Of a stretch of DNA of 43,574 nucleotides, positions 34,276 through 42,435 are shown one piece after another (position 1 is the first letter of the stretch; each line of letters begins with the position of its first letter). The translations under genes were made by a program, and so were the position numbers. The notes under the pieces are model-generated. The model did not search any database, had not been told where the DNA came from, and saw only the letters and a program-made list of their open reading frames with translations. Origin of the DNA: Alphaproteobacteria bacterium (GTDB lineage Bacteria > Pseudomonadota > Alphaproteobacteria > Rickettsiales > UBA1997); contig JAGKWR010000013.1 of assembly GCA_021151765.1 (NCBI GenBank), positions 1 through 43,574 on the forward strand, written 5' to 3'.

Positions 34276-34869
34276 ATGAAGTTAGGATATGCTCGAGTCT
34301 CAACAAAAGATCAAAATTTTGAATTACAAGAAGATGCTCTTCTAAAAGCTGGTTGTGAAAGAATATATAAGGAGGTCGTTAGTGGGGCAAAACAAGATCG
34401 TCCAACATTAACATCGCTGATAGATAATTGCCGTGAGGGTGATACTATTATTATTTGGAAACTAGATAGATTGGGTCGTTCGTTAAAGCACCTTGTGGAA
34501 TTGGTCAATATTTTAATTAAAAAGAAGGTGGGTTTAATTAGCTTGAATGATCCCATTGACACCACTACTCCGCAAGGTCGTCTGGTATTTAATATGTTTT
34601 CTTCATTGGCAGAATTTGAGAGGGAATTAATAAGAGAAAGAACTCAAGCTGGGTTATCATCTGCTAGAGCTAGGGGAAGAGTTGGAGGAAGACCTAAAGG
34701 AATCCCGCACAAAGCACAAGCAACAGCTTGTGCCGCAGAAACTCTTTATCTGGAAAGGAAATTAGGAGTTCAAGAAATTGCTGACAGACTGAACATCTCA
34801 AAGAAAACCTTATATGCTTATTTAAGACATAGGAATGTTGCTATTGGAGCCTACACACCAAGAAAGTAA
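34276..34869 (+). CDS. tnpR: Serine resolvase TnpR
   Basis: This 197-residue serine recombinase has the nucleophile in YARVSTKDQ (S9), the conserved WKLDRLGRSLKHL segment (about 67-79), EFERELIRERTQAGL (about 114-128) and a C-terminal Hin-like helix-turn-helix (GVQEIADRLNISKKTLYAYL). It resolves Tn3 cointegrates at res. It is directly upstream of tnpA with a 7-bp gap, on the same strand. Confidence 0.95.
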   Translation: MKLGYARVSTKDQNFELQEDALLKAGCERIYKEVVSGAKQDRPTLTSLIDNCREGDTIIIWKLDRLGRSLKHLVELVNILIKKKVGLISLNDPIDTTTPQGRLVFNMFSSLAEFERELIRERTQAGLSSARARGRVGGRPKGIPHKAQATACAAETLYLERKLGVQEIADRLNISKKTLYAYLRHRNVAIGAYTPRK

Positions 34870-34876
34870 ATCCTGA

Positions 34877-37800
34877 ATGGCTCGTTTAAACATATTATCC
34901 AATGATGAATTTGATAGGCTCTATAAAATACCAAAAATAGAAGAAGATGAATTACCATTTATTTTTGAAATTGAGGAAGATGATAAAAATTATTTGGACT
35001 CAATCAATGACATCTCTGGTAAAATTCACTATATCTTAACATTAGGATATTTTAGAGCATCTCAATACTTATTTAATTTCACTTTCCAATCGGTAAAAAG
35101 AGATGCCAGATATGTTCTGGAAACATATTTCCCTGACAGTAATTTTCCACAAAAACAAATTTCAAAGCATCGCAATTATAGCAATAAACAAGCTATTCTG
35201 AAGAAGTATGGAATGTCTAGTTATAATAGTGGGTTTGAAAGTTGTCTGCGGCGTTATTTAGATAGCTTAGTAAGACAGCATATCGTTCCTAAATATCTGC
35301 TTGATTCCCTACTAGATTATTGCTGTAAGCACAAAATTATCAGACCAAGCTATACGACTTTACAGAATTTGATTTCCAACGCTTGTAATGGTGAAAAAAA
35401 GCGATTGAGCAACAAACTATATACGCTGATAGATAAGCCGCTTCGTATATCATTGGCTAAATTATTGGAAAAAGACGACTTATTTTTTCAGTTAACTTCT
35501 ATCAAAAAAGATCAAAAGAATTTTTCCACTAATGAAATAAGATCAACCATCAAAAAACAGCAATCATTATCGGATATTTATAAAGCCTCAGTTCCTATCA
35601 TTAAGGAGCTAGGAATATCAGAGCAGAATGTTTTTTATTATTCTGATCTGGCATTGTACCACACAGTATATGGACTACGCGAAATAAAGAAAAAGAACCT
35701 AATGAGGCTGTATCTTCTATGCTATGCTCATCATAGATTCTTGAAGATTAATGATCATCTTGCCAGTAGCTTGATTTATAAGGTGAGATATTATGCAGAT
35801 GAAGCTGATATCTATCAAATGCAAGAAATTTATAGTGCTCAGGCAGATGATATGGGTAACCGCAATTCAGTAGCCAATATTTTATCAATCATTTACAACA
35901 AACAAATTCAAGATCATGAATTGCGTCCAAAAATATACAAAGAGAAGTCGTACGATCAGTTCCATCAACTAATCAAAGACATCAAGAAGCCTAATTTTAG
36001 TCCTGAATATTATCGTTGGGAATATTATAAGAGCAATATTCAAGCTATTAAGACCAATATCAGACTTATTTTCAAAGTGCTAAACTTTCAAAGTAAGAAT
36101 CAAGATATGATGAAAGCCATTAATTTCCTGAAATCATATTTTGAAAATAATAAACAATTTAGCGACTACAGTATAGAAGAAGCTCCTATTTCCTTTATTC
36201 CACAGGCAAGTCAGCGCTATATTTTTGATAAAAGAAAATCTGATAAGAAAACTAACAAAAGCATAGACGCTGATTGTTATGAATTTATGCTTTATTTTTA
36301 TTTGGAGAAATCACTAAGCAATGGTAGTGTTACTATTGCTGAAAGCACAGGCTATACCTCATTAAAAGATGAGTTATTTTCTGATGAGGAATGGTTAGAT
36401 AAATCTTCAATTCTAAAGGATCTAGAAAATAAGATCATCTCTACGGATTTTGATGAGATATTTGATAAGTTAGAGGAGGACTTATCGCTTAGATATGAGC
36501 AAATAAATGAAAATATTGTTTCTGGCGAAAATAAGAAAATAAAAATCAAACATGATAAGAGTGGAGAGGTTGTAAAATGGCATTTGCCAAATAAGAAAGA
36601 GGAAGAAGCGGTTAATAATTCATTCTTTGATAAGTTGCCTACAGTAAGTATTAGCGAAGTAATTAATTTTGCCCAAGTAAATACGGGATTTATGAAGAGT
36701 TTTACTCACATCTTGCCTGCCTACAGCAAGAATAAGGCAGAGCCCTCATCTCTATCAGCTTGCATTATTGCTAAAGGAACTGGAAGTGATATTTATAAGA
36801 TGAAAGATATCAGTGATGTCTCAGAGAAGGATCTAGAATCTGCGTACAATAGCTTCATTCGTCATAAAACGTTAGTGAATGCAAGCAACGAGGTTATGAA
36901 ATATACACAAAAACTGTCAATTTTTGAAAAATATAATTTAGCTGATTATGGGGTTCATGCCAGTGTTGATGGGCAAAAGCTCGAAACAAAATATAATATC
37001 ATTAAATCTAGGTTCTCCAAAAAATATTACGGTAAGGGTAAAGGCGTTTCAGCTCTAACTATGTCAGCAAACCATTTGCCACTAGCTACTAAAATTATAG
37101 GATCAAATGATCATGAAAGTCATTCCTTATATGATATAGTAAGCAGTAATACCAGCGATATTGAAGTAACTGCTATATCTGGAGATATGCATAGTGTTAA
37201 TAGGGTGAATTTTGCACTACTATACATGTTTGGGTATCAATTTATGCCAAGATTTACTAATCTTGATAAAAGAGCAGCAGCAAATTTGGTTTGTTTTGAC
37301 GACCCAGAAAAATATGCTGATTATATGATCAGACCTAATACGAAGGTTAACAAAAAATTGATTAAAAAAGAGTGGGATAACTTGCTTAGAATATTTGCCA
37401 CATTAGGTCTAAAGAAAATCACTCAAACTAATATTGTTAAGAAATTATCATCTCATAAATCTGATGATACAATAAAGGCGTTAATCGAGTTTGATAAAAT
37501 TATCATGAGTATTTACATACTTCATTATATTGATAATGAAGATACGCGTAAAGTTGTGTTCAAATCTCTAAATAGAGGAGAATCATATCACCAGCTGAGA
37601 TCAGCTATTGCAAAGGTAAGTGGTAGAAAATTAGCTGGTAAAAGTGAGATAGAAATTATCAATAATAATGAGTGCGCGAGATTGATGACAATTTGTATCA
37701 TATTCTATAACGCCTCAATTCTTTCTGGAATTTATGACTACTATAAAAGTAAAAATAAGGAAGAAGAGTGTAACAAAATTATCAGATTATCTCCTGTAGC

Positions 37801-37924
37801 TTGGCAGCATATTAACTTGATTGGAAGATATGAATTTAAGAACAATACTCCAACCCTTGATTTACAAGGGATTGTAAAGATGTTAATTAATGATTCTAAA
37901 ATTGGTCTTGCCTTGGAAAGCTAG
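34877..37924 (+). CDS. tnpA: Tn3-family transposase TnpA
   Basis: This 1015-residue DDE transposase has the usual length for Tn3-family enzymes. Candidate catalytic aspartates are D698 in HASVDGQKLETKYN and D770 in ISGDMHSVN. The downstream helix with the catalytic Glu lies in the conserved end section (LNRGESYHQLRSAIAKVSGRKLAGKSEIEIINNNECARLMTICIIFYNASIL). The frame is uninterrupted, so it may be active. The last 26 bp before the right repeat are non-coding. Its 3' end is duplicated in diverged form at the left end of the transposon. Confidence 0.93.
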   Translation: MARLNILSNDEFDRLYKIPKIEEDELPFIFEIEEDDKNYLDSINDISGKIHYILTLGYFRASQYLFNFTFQSVKRDARYVLETYFPDSNFPQKQISKHRNYSNKQAILKKYGMSSYNSGFESCLRRYLDSLVRQHIVPKYLLDSLLDYCCKHKIIRPSYTTLQNLISNACNGEKKRLSNKLYTLIDKPLRISLAKLLEKDDLFFQLTSIKKDQKNFSTNEIRSTIKKQQSLSDIYKASVPIIKELGISEQNVFYYSDLALYHTVYGLREIKKKNLMRLYLLCYAHHRFLKINDHLASSLIYKVRYYADEADIYQMQEIYSAQADDMGNRNSVANILSIIYNKQIQDHELRPKIYKEKSYDQFHQLIKDIKKPNFSPEYYRWEYYKSNIQAIKTNIRLIFKVLNFQSKNQDMMKAINFLKSYFENNKQFSDYSIEEAPISFIPQASQRYIFDKRKSDKKTNKSIDADCYEFMLYFYLEKSLSNGSVTIAESTGYTSLKDELFSDEEWLDKSSILKDLENKIISTDFDEIFDKLEEDLSLRYEQINENIVSGENKKIKIKHDKSGEVVKWHLPNKKEEEAVNNSFFDKLPTVSISEVINFAQVNTGFMKSFTHILPAYSKNKAEPSSLSACIIAKGTGSDIYKMKDISDVSEKDLESAYNSFIRHKTLVNASNEVMKYTQKLSIFEKYNLADYGVHASVDGQKLETKYNIIKSRFSKKYYGKGKGVSALTMSANHLPLATKIIGSNDHESHSLYDIVSSNTSDIEVTAISGDMHSVNRVNFALLYMFGYQFMPRFTNLDKRAAANLVCFDDPEKYADYMIRPNTKVNKKLIKKEWDNLLRIFATLGLKKITQTNIVKKLSSHKSDDTIKALIEFDKIIMSIYILHYIDNEDTRKVVFKSLNRGESYHQLRSAIAKVSGRKLAGKSEIEIINNNECARLMTICIIFYNASILSGIYDYYKSKNKEEECNKIIRLSPVAWQHINLIGRYEFKNNTPTLDLQGIVKMLINDSKIGLALES

Positions 37925-37949
37925 ATATATAAAGGTCTTAGAAGGTGTC

Positions 37950-37983
37950 GTCGGAAATTTCGTACCTTCCTGCAAAGAACCCC
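37950..37983 (-). repeat. Tn3-family terminal inverted repeat, right
   Basis: This is the perfect complement of 31184-31217, 26 bp after the tnpA stop. The next bases (TTTTAGC) open a coding frame with no start codon, so the transposon end lies within another gene. Confidence 0.9.
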
Positions 37984-38339
37984 TTTTAGCTTTTGAAATA
38001 TTTGGAGAACTGAGAGTTGATGAAAGAAATATCACAGGCGCCTTTATTGATAAAGTGAAGCATCAAAGTGTCGCGGGTCATAGTTGGAGTGAGGTAGATG
38101 GAATAGATGGTATAACAACTGAATCCGTCCTTGCAAAAGTTGGTGAATTTAGAGCTGAAAAAGAAAGTCAGCATTTTACCAAATATGTTGGTGCTAGAAC
38201 TAGAGCTTCTTCTGGTCAGTCGGAGGAGATGGGTGGTGGAGGTGTAGAACACGAAAGAGGATCTGAAAATAGAACAAGAGCCACTATTTCTGCTGCCGCA
38301 AATATATTGAGTCTTATTCAACAAAATCAGAGAAAATAA
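37984..38339 (+). pseudogene. 5'-truncated hypothetical gene at right transposon junction
   Basis: An open frame runs out of the transposon end (LLAFEIFGELRVDERNITGAFIDKVKHQSVAGHSWSEVDG..) to a stop at 38337, with no in-frame ATG in the first 100 codons. The N terminus has been replaced by the transposon. The Ser/Arg/Gly-rich tail (ARTRASSGQSEEMGGGGVEHERGSENRTRATIS) looks disordered. I do not recognise the family. It abuts the next gene (stop TAA then ATG), showing they were an operon. Confidence 0.7.
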
Positions 38340-38906
38340 ATGTCACGCCCTAATACACAAAAACAAATATACAAATCTCCTTCCAAGCGAGAAGCTCATG
38401 ATCTTTTTCAAGAAAAAAGTGCAGATCTCTACAATGGCAACACTAGAGCATTGATTAATACTCTTTTTCATACCATTTCCGAAGGCATAGCAAATGATAT
38501 AAGAGATAAAAGCATATCTTTATGCACAAGCATGCTATTCTCGTTATTCCCGGATGAGTTATATAAACCATACCTAGAGGCGCTAGAGCGAGATCCTGAG
38601 TACCTTTCTGCGAATAAAGAAATGACTAAAACAATAAGATCATTTCTAACTAAAGATCTAGACTCAATTAATCACAAACTAGAATCTCTTGGTAAAGAAC
38701 CAGTATCGGCAACGCCAGAAGAGTTGGAAGCCATCAGTAAATTTACCGTTGATTACACATTATATGTAGCATCAGACATACATGGTTATTTTCTTCACAC
38801 GGAAAAATTAGATTGGAGAAATGCTGGCATGCCAGATCCTCGTATGCCTCTTAAAGATCAGCTCCGACATATTGGTTATCAAAATGAAGATAGTTTATCT
38901 ATATAA
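38340..38906 (+). CDS. Hypothetical protein (188 aa)
   Basis: This unrecognised soluble helical protein starts immediately after the truncated gene's stop. It has a charged N terminus (MSRPNTQKQIYKSPSKREAHDLFQEK) and a central helical block (TLFHTISEGIANDIRDKSISLCTSMLFSLFPDELYKPYLEALERD). The C terminus is Trp/His-containing (DIHGYFLHTEKLDWRNAGMPDPRMPL). No signal peptide or membrane segment is seen. Its old promoter was probably lost with the upstream gene's 5' end, so its expression is doubtful. Confidence 0.65.
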   Translation: MSRPNTQKQIYKSPSKREAHDLFQEKSADLYNGNTRALINTLFHTISEGIANDIRDKSISLCTSMLFSLFPDELYKPYLEALERDPEYLSANKEMTKTIRSFLTKDLDSINHKLESLGKEPVSATPEELEAISKFTVDYTLYVASDIHGYFLHTEKLDWRNAGMPDPRMPLKDQLRHIGYQNEDSLSI

Positions 38907-38975
38907 CATGCCTTACACCCTAGTTGGGTTAGAAAAGCTTAACGTGCTATATTTTCCGAATTCTACGTTGACCCC

Positions 38976-39884
38976 TTATTGCCAAACTTTTTCCAACTTA
39001 TCATACATTTCCTGATGTTTTGCAGGATTATTATTGATCAAGTTAGAGATATTAGTCATTTTCCATTTGATCGATGGATATTGTGAAATGTCTTTTACGA
39101 ACAAAGACCAATCTGGCTTTCCTTGCTTAAAGCTTAGAATAAATTTTTTGTCTTTCTCACTGAATAAATTGCTGATTTTTTCTCTGAGTAACTTGGAAAA
39201 TTTTATAAAATCTTCGTAATCAAATTTTTCCTTCACCATACCTTCAAACTGATTTTTGAAATCAGTTTTCTTGTCGTTGATTTTAGAAAATAAAATCTCA
39301 TTCATTGGTCGGTTGTGACTCAGCAGATAAAAGATGAAAGCATCTTTGATTTTTTCGTTAACATCACCCTTCCCTTCATTAAGAATCTTGCTTACATCGA
39401 AGATGTCTCTCGGATGTTGTCTATCAAGAGCAGCACATATTTTACCACCGTATATCTCAGATTTATCTAACACAGAAATTACCGCAAATTTTCCGAAATC
39501 ATCTTGTACCACATCAACTACCTCCATCTCCTTAACATCAAAAAGTGAACCTCTAATAATTGTGTTTACTTCAATTTTAACAATTGTGCCACCTTTTGAA
39601 CAAACGAGTTTGGCATTATCAGTTAGTACGACTTTGATCCTTAGAATTTTTTCTAGATCATCTTTGATAAGTGCCAAGTTCGTTGATATGTTTTTCATGG
39701 CCTCATCTCTATCAGAAATTGGCAAATACACTAAATCAATATCAACCGAAAGCCTTGGCATTTCCCAAATAAAAAGATTCAGCGCCGTTCCACCTTTTAG
39801 AGCAAAACATTTTCGCTTCGCAACGATTGGCAATATATCAAGCAATAAGCTGACCTGATCTTTATACTGTAGGGTTATTTCCAT
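38976..39884 (-). CDS. abiEii: AbiEii nucleotidyltransferase toxin
   Basis: This 302-residue type IV toxin-antitoxin toxin has the nucleotidyltransferase core KGGTALNLF (about 30-38) and RLSVDIDLVYLP (about 44-55). It also has the family segment KICAALDRQHPRDIFDVSKIL near 148-168, all expected motifs of the AbiEii/AbiGii family. Such toxins inhibit growth, in some cases by modifying tRNA, and give abortive infection against phage. Its ATG lies within the end of abiEi (23-bp overlap), so synthesis is coupled to the antitoxin. It reads leftward and ends 70 bp from the convergent 188-residue gene. Confidence 0.92.
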   Translation of the reverse strand: MEITLQYKDQVSLLLDILPIVAKRKCFALKGGTALNLFIWEMPRLSVDIDLVYLPISDRDEAMKNISTNLALIKDDLEKILRIKVVLTDNAKLVCSKGGTIVKIEVNTIIRGSLFDVKEMEVVDVVQDDFGKFAVISVLDKSEIYGGKICAALDRQHPRDIFDVSKILNEGKGDVNEKIKDAFIFYLLSHNRPMNEILFSKINDKKTDFKNQFEGMVKEKFDYEDFIKFSKLLREKISNLFSEKDKKFILSFKQGKPDWSLFVKDISQYPSIKWKMTNISNLINNNPAKHQEMYDKLEKVWQ

Positions 39885-40635
39885 CTTTTAAGTCTCTTGG
39901 GATTATTATTTTATATTTTGAATCATAAGCGCCGTGTTCAACTATTTTTCTGTTTCCACTACCAAGGTCTATTTTTGACAGATCAAGTCTCTTAAACCAT
40001 TCATGACCTGCTTTTTCAAACATAAAGCAAGCCAATCTTTTAACTTTTATGGAAGTACAGTTTTCAAGGAGTTCTTGTATCACTTTTGGTCGCAAACTTA
40101 CTAAATTTTCTACTAAGTGAAAAGCTTCCGTTAAATCAAATTCATCAGGGCACAAATATAAAACTTCCAATATCGCCCTTTCCGGTGATGATATTTTAAA
40201 TTGATAAAATCCCACATCCGATTTCATCACTAAGTGTTTGTAAACTGGTAAAAAATTCGTGTTGTATATTTTAACTTTAAAAAACTCCGATTTTTTAAAC
40301 CATGAAGGTACTGGAGATTTATATTCGTTAAATACTTGAGTGACTGTTCCTTCTCTTAAATAATGAGACAAACCCTGTAAATTTAGTGCGGATAATCCGC
40401 CTATGTGAACTGGTAGTTTTAAATATTCTTGCAAAGTAAATAAGGCACCAAACTCATTAACCTGATCACCTCTTCTGATAAAAGCACCTACCCCAAATGT
40501 ATCAAGCCAGCCACTTTCTCTATAATATTCTGCCAAAGGTCTTGATACGCCATTTTCCTTCAGCCACGAATAAACAGCGACTGTATTTTTTGGCCATTTT
40601 TGTAGTAATTTGTTTATTATTATCTCATTTTCCAT
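39862..40635 (-). CDS. abiEi: AbiEi antitoxin
   Basis: This 257-residue AbiEi-type protein has an N-terminal winged-helix DNA-binding domain (VAVYSWLKENGVSRPLAEYYRESGWLDTFGVGAFIRRGD, about 19-57). The C-terminal antitoxin domain includes HIGGLSALNLQGLSHYL and ISSPERAILEVLYLCPDEFDLTEAFHLVE. It neutralises AbiEii and represses the operon at inverted repeats. The start ATG at 40635 lies inside a 9-bp-arm dyad and has no Shine-Dalgarno. With a TTGACA box 29 bp upstream, the transcript may be leaderless. Confidence 0.92.
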   Translation of the reverse strand: MENEIIINKLLQKWPKNTVAVYSWLKENGVSRPLAEYYRESGWLDTFGVGAFIRRGDQVNEFGALFTLQEYLKLPVHIGGLSALNLQGLSHYLREGTVTQVFNEYKSPVPSWFKKSEFFKVKIYNTNFLPVYKHLVMKSDVGFYQFKISSPERAILEVLYLCPDEFDLTEAFHLVENLVSLRPKVIQELLENCTSIKVKRLACFMFEKAGHEWFKRLDLSKIDLGSGNRKIVEHGAYDSKYKIIIPRDLKDGNNPTV

Positions 40636-40669
40636 AGTATTACTATGGATTATTAGATATAATTGTCAA
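40631..40669 (-). promoter_or_regulatory. AbiE promoter and operator dyad
   Basis: TCCATAGTA-T-TACTATGGA (40631-40649) is a perfect dyad overlapping the abiEi start codon. On the minus strand a consensus -35 TTGACA (40669-40664) is followed 17 bp later by ATAGTA (40646-40641), placing transcription start at about the A of the ATG. The dyad overlaps both the -10 and the start, ideal for AbiEi repression. Confidence 0.6.
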
Positions 40670-40690
40670 TCACTTCTTACTTTTGAACTA

Positions 40691-40711
40691 GTGCAATTTT
40701 TGCAACAGTTG
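40691..40711. repeat. 21-bp inverted copy of 7075-7095
   Basis: GTGCAATTTTTGCAACAGTT(G) is the exact complement of the sequence 50 bp past DUF1643 copy 1. It lies about 125 bp past the end of copy 2. It marks the same edge of the duplicated block on both sides. The rest of 40670-40835 has no gene I can support. Confidence 0.7.
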
Positions 40712-40835
40712 ATTACTTCTAAAACTCATATCGGTACCGCAAATGATGCCAGTAATTATTGAAAACAAAAAATATTTGCGTAATCTATGCCATTGGCAGG
40801 GTTATCAATAAAATAGTCCAGTACTAGTCGAAATC

Positions 40836-41396
40836 CTAGTGATAATCCTGCTCCTGTATATTATAAGACTTAGGTGCCAGATCCGACGGCAAATAAAGAG
40901 GATGACTTGGTGTTCCATCTTTTGAGAGTCGCAAATAAGAAAGTCCTGAGTGATGTTTTAGCAGATTTATTAACTCTTGGCCGCGTAATTTTAGTTTCTT
41001 TGGTGGTTGTCCAAAAGCTAACACAATGATTTTGGCTTCACTAGCCATTTGAAGAATCATCTCATCATTTTTGGGACCGATAGGATCAGTAACTTCCAAC
41101 AATCTGTTTCTGTCAGTTGCACGATAAGCATGAACATTGGCGACTAATTGACCGCCATAACCCCAAGAGCGCGCAAATTTTCCAGTTCGAATTAAAGTTG
41201 GATCAGCATAATCAATACAGGCTACACTTGGATTCATTAGCAGCCACATGACCAAGGGTTTTGATTCATCCCAGATTTCACGAAGTTGATAGCGGTATTG
41301 CTGACACTCAGAAAAAACCGCACTGATTTTAGAATCATCTGGCCATAATGGACGGGATTTTCCGCCAGCGTCGTGTTTTATATTGGCGCTATTCAT
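40836..41396 (-). CDS. DUF1643 domain protein, copy 2
   Basis: This protein has 186 residues from the ATG at 41396, chosen because it matches the start of copy 1 (MNS(A/T)NIKHDAGGKSRPLWP). A TTG nine codons upstream would overlap the previous gene. The sequence is almost identical to the product of 6487-7023 until the last residues, where this copy continues KSYNIQEQDYH. The function is unknown. It follows the 192-residue gene with a 23-bp gap and was probably co-transcribed with it. Confidence 0.85.
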   Translation of the reverse strand: MNSANIKHDAGGKSRPLWPDDSKISAVFSECQQYRYQLREIWDESKPLVMWLLMNPSVACIDYADPTLIRTGKFARSWGYGGQLVANVHAYRATDRNRLLEVTDPIGPKNDEMILQMASEAKIIVLAFGQPPKKLKLRGQELINLLKHHSGLSYLRLSKDGTPSHPLYLPSDLAPKSYNIQEQDYH

Positions 41397-41419
41397 GTGG
41401 TTACTTTTATTGTTTTTTA

Positions 41420-41998
41420 TCAATCTCTAAAACCTTGCCAATGATATTCTATCTTCCACAAGGGCTCTGATTGCCCTAATAATGATTTAATCTTGCCTAT
41501 GACTTTGGTATAATCTGTTTTGTTAAAATTTGACCATGCTTTGCTTTTAAGTTCTTTTTTATAGAATTCTCTGAACTGTTTGTTGTTTTTAACAAGAGAT
41601 TCAAGCAACAGAGAATCAATGGGAGGATGAATAGCTTTTATTTTATCTTCATCAGCACCACCACAAACAAAGCGGGCTTTAAGATAGCAGTTAATTAGTT
41701 TTGCAGCCACTCCATAACTAACTTGTCGATTGTAACTAGGATCTTTTTTCTTGCACTCTTCTATTTGAGCATTCCGTTTTTTGATCACCTTTTTGCACAA
41801 TTCTTCATGCCACAAATCAAAGTCTTTAATCTCTAACAATTGATCAGCGTACTTAGGAAACCCGCACTCATTAATAATTTTCACACCCTCTTTTACTTCA
41901 AAAGCACTCTTACCTCTTACAGAAGCAGCTCTTGAAGCAACCCAACATGCGAATCTATGTCTATGTTCTTCGATTGTGCAATTCTTCTCTTTTGTCAT
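41420..41998 (-). CDS. Hypothetical protein (192 aa) paired with DUF1643
   Basis: This soluble protein begins with a conserved-looking HRHRFACWVASRAASVRGKSAFEV box (12-35) followed by VKIINECGF. A charged middle and a C-terminal WKIEYHWQGFRD follow. I have seen this N-terminal type only as uncharacterised proteins and cannot assign a function. It has 6 Cys but no clear zinc motif. It occupies, in the right half, the place taken by DUF2779 plus chrA in the left half, between the inverted-repeat arm and DUF1643. Confidence 0.7.
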   Translation of the reverse strand: MTKEKNCTIEEHRHRFACWVASRAASVRGKSAFEVKEGVKIINECGFPKYADQLLEIKDFDLWHEELCKKVIKKRNAQIEECKKKDPSYNRQVSYGVAAKLINCYLKARFVCGGADEDKIKAIHPPIDSLLLESLVKNNKQFREFYKKELKSKAWSNFNKTDYTKVIGKIKSLLGQSEPLWKIEYHWQGFRD

Positions 41999-42029
41999 AT
42001 TTTAAGAAATTTTGTTAATTCTTTTGCCT

Positions 42030-42058
42030 AAAACTCACCACATTTGAAAGTGAGTTTT
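42030..42058. terminator. Hairpin between right repeat arm and the 192-residue gene
   Basis: AAAACTCAC (42030-42038) and GTGAGTTTT (42050-42058) are perfect 9-bp arms with an 11-nt loop. It covers the junction where similarity to the DUF2779 gene ends. A weak terminator or a recombination scar are both possible. Confidence 0.4.
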
Positions 42059-42286
42059 GGATGGGAAAATTTTGCGAGTTATTTACCTGGATGTTTTAAA
42101 AATTCTTAAAAATTGGATCAAAAAACCTGACAAACTTTAGAGGTATTTTTCTTAAAATTCCTTAAAAAACTGTGAAAAATTTAAGGCGATTTTGAGAACT
42201 AAATTTTACCAAAATTAGGTCAATTTAGATCAAAAAATTGTCGCAGAATTTTGTTTGGATTTTGACAAAAATCTGAGAAGAAAAAA

Positions 42287-42308
42287 CCCGAAATACTAGT
42301 ATTTCGGG
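42287..42308 (-). terminator. Perfect 22-bp CTAG palindrome, terminator-like
   Basis: The arms CCCGAAATACT and AGTATTTCGGG form a perfect palindrome, followed on the minus strand by a T-run. It corresponds to 3481-3502 in the left arm. Confidence 0.55.
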
Positions 42309-42409
42309 ATTAAAAAATTTGACAGAATTTGGCGATTTTTGACCAGATTATTTTAGTCAAAATTGATTAGCTGTTTCCAAAACCAACAGGATAAAGACGA
42401 ATAAAAAAA

Positions 42410-42435
42410 ATCCCGATTTGCTAGTAAATCGGGAT
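42410..42435. terminator. Second CTAG-centred hairpin in right arm
   Basis: ATCCCGATTT-gCTAGt-AAATCGGGAT pairs fully apart from one G-T wobble and is preceded by a run of eight A, so it would terminate minus-strand transcription. It shares the CCCG..CTAG..CGGG layout of the hairpin 100 bp away but has no equivalent in the left arm. Confidence 0.5.

Larger units (their letters stand above)
31184..37983. mobile_element. Tn3-family transposon with three-gene passenger operon
   Basis: The ends are perfect 34-bp inverted repeats that start GGGGTTCTTTGCAGGAAGGT, at 31184-31217 and 37950-37983. A GGGG start and a length of about 35-40 bp are characteristic of Tn3-family ends. The interior carries tnpR and tnpA, a res region and a leftward passenger operon. 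The bases flanking each end (TTCAA and TTTTA) are not a matching 5-bp target duplication. The left end also carries a tnpA 3' fragment (31243-31346). Confidence 0.9.

Noticed and set aside
31179..37988. 5-bp target duplication for the Tn3-family transposon
   Set aside because: The flanks TTCAA and TTTTA differ, so a simple insertion with duplication is not supported.
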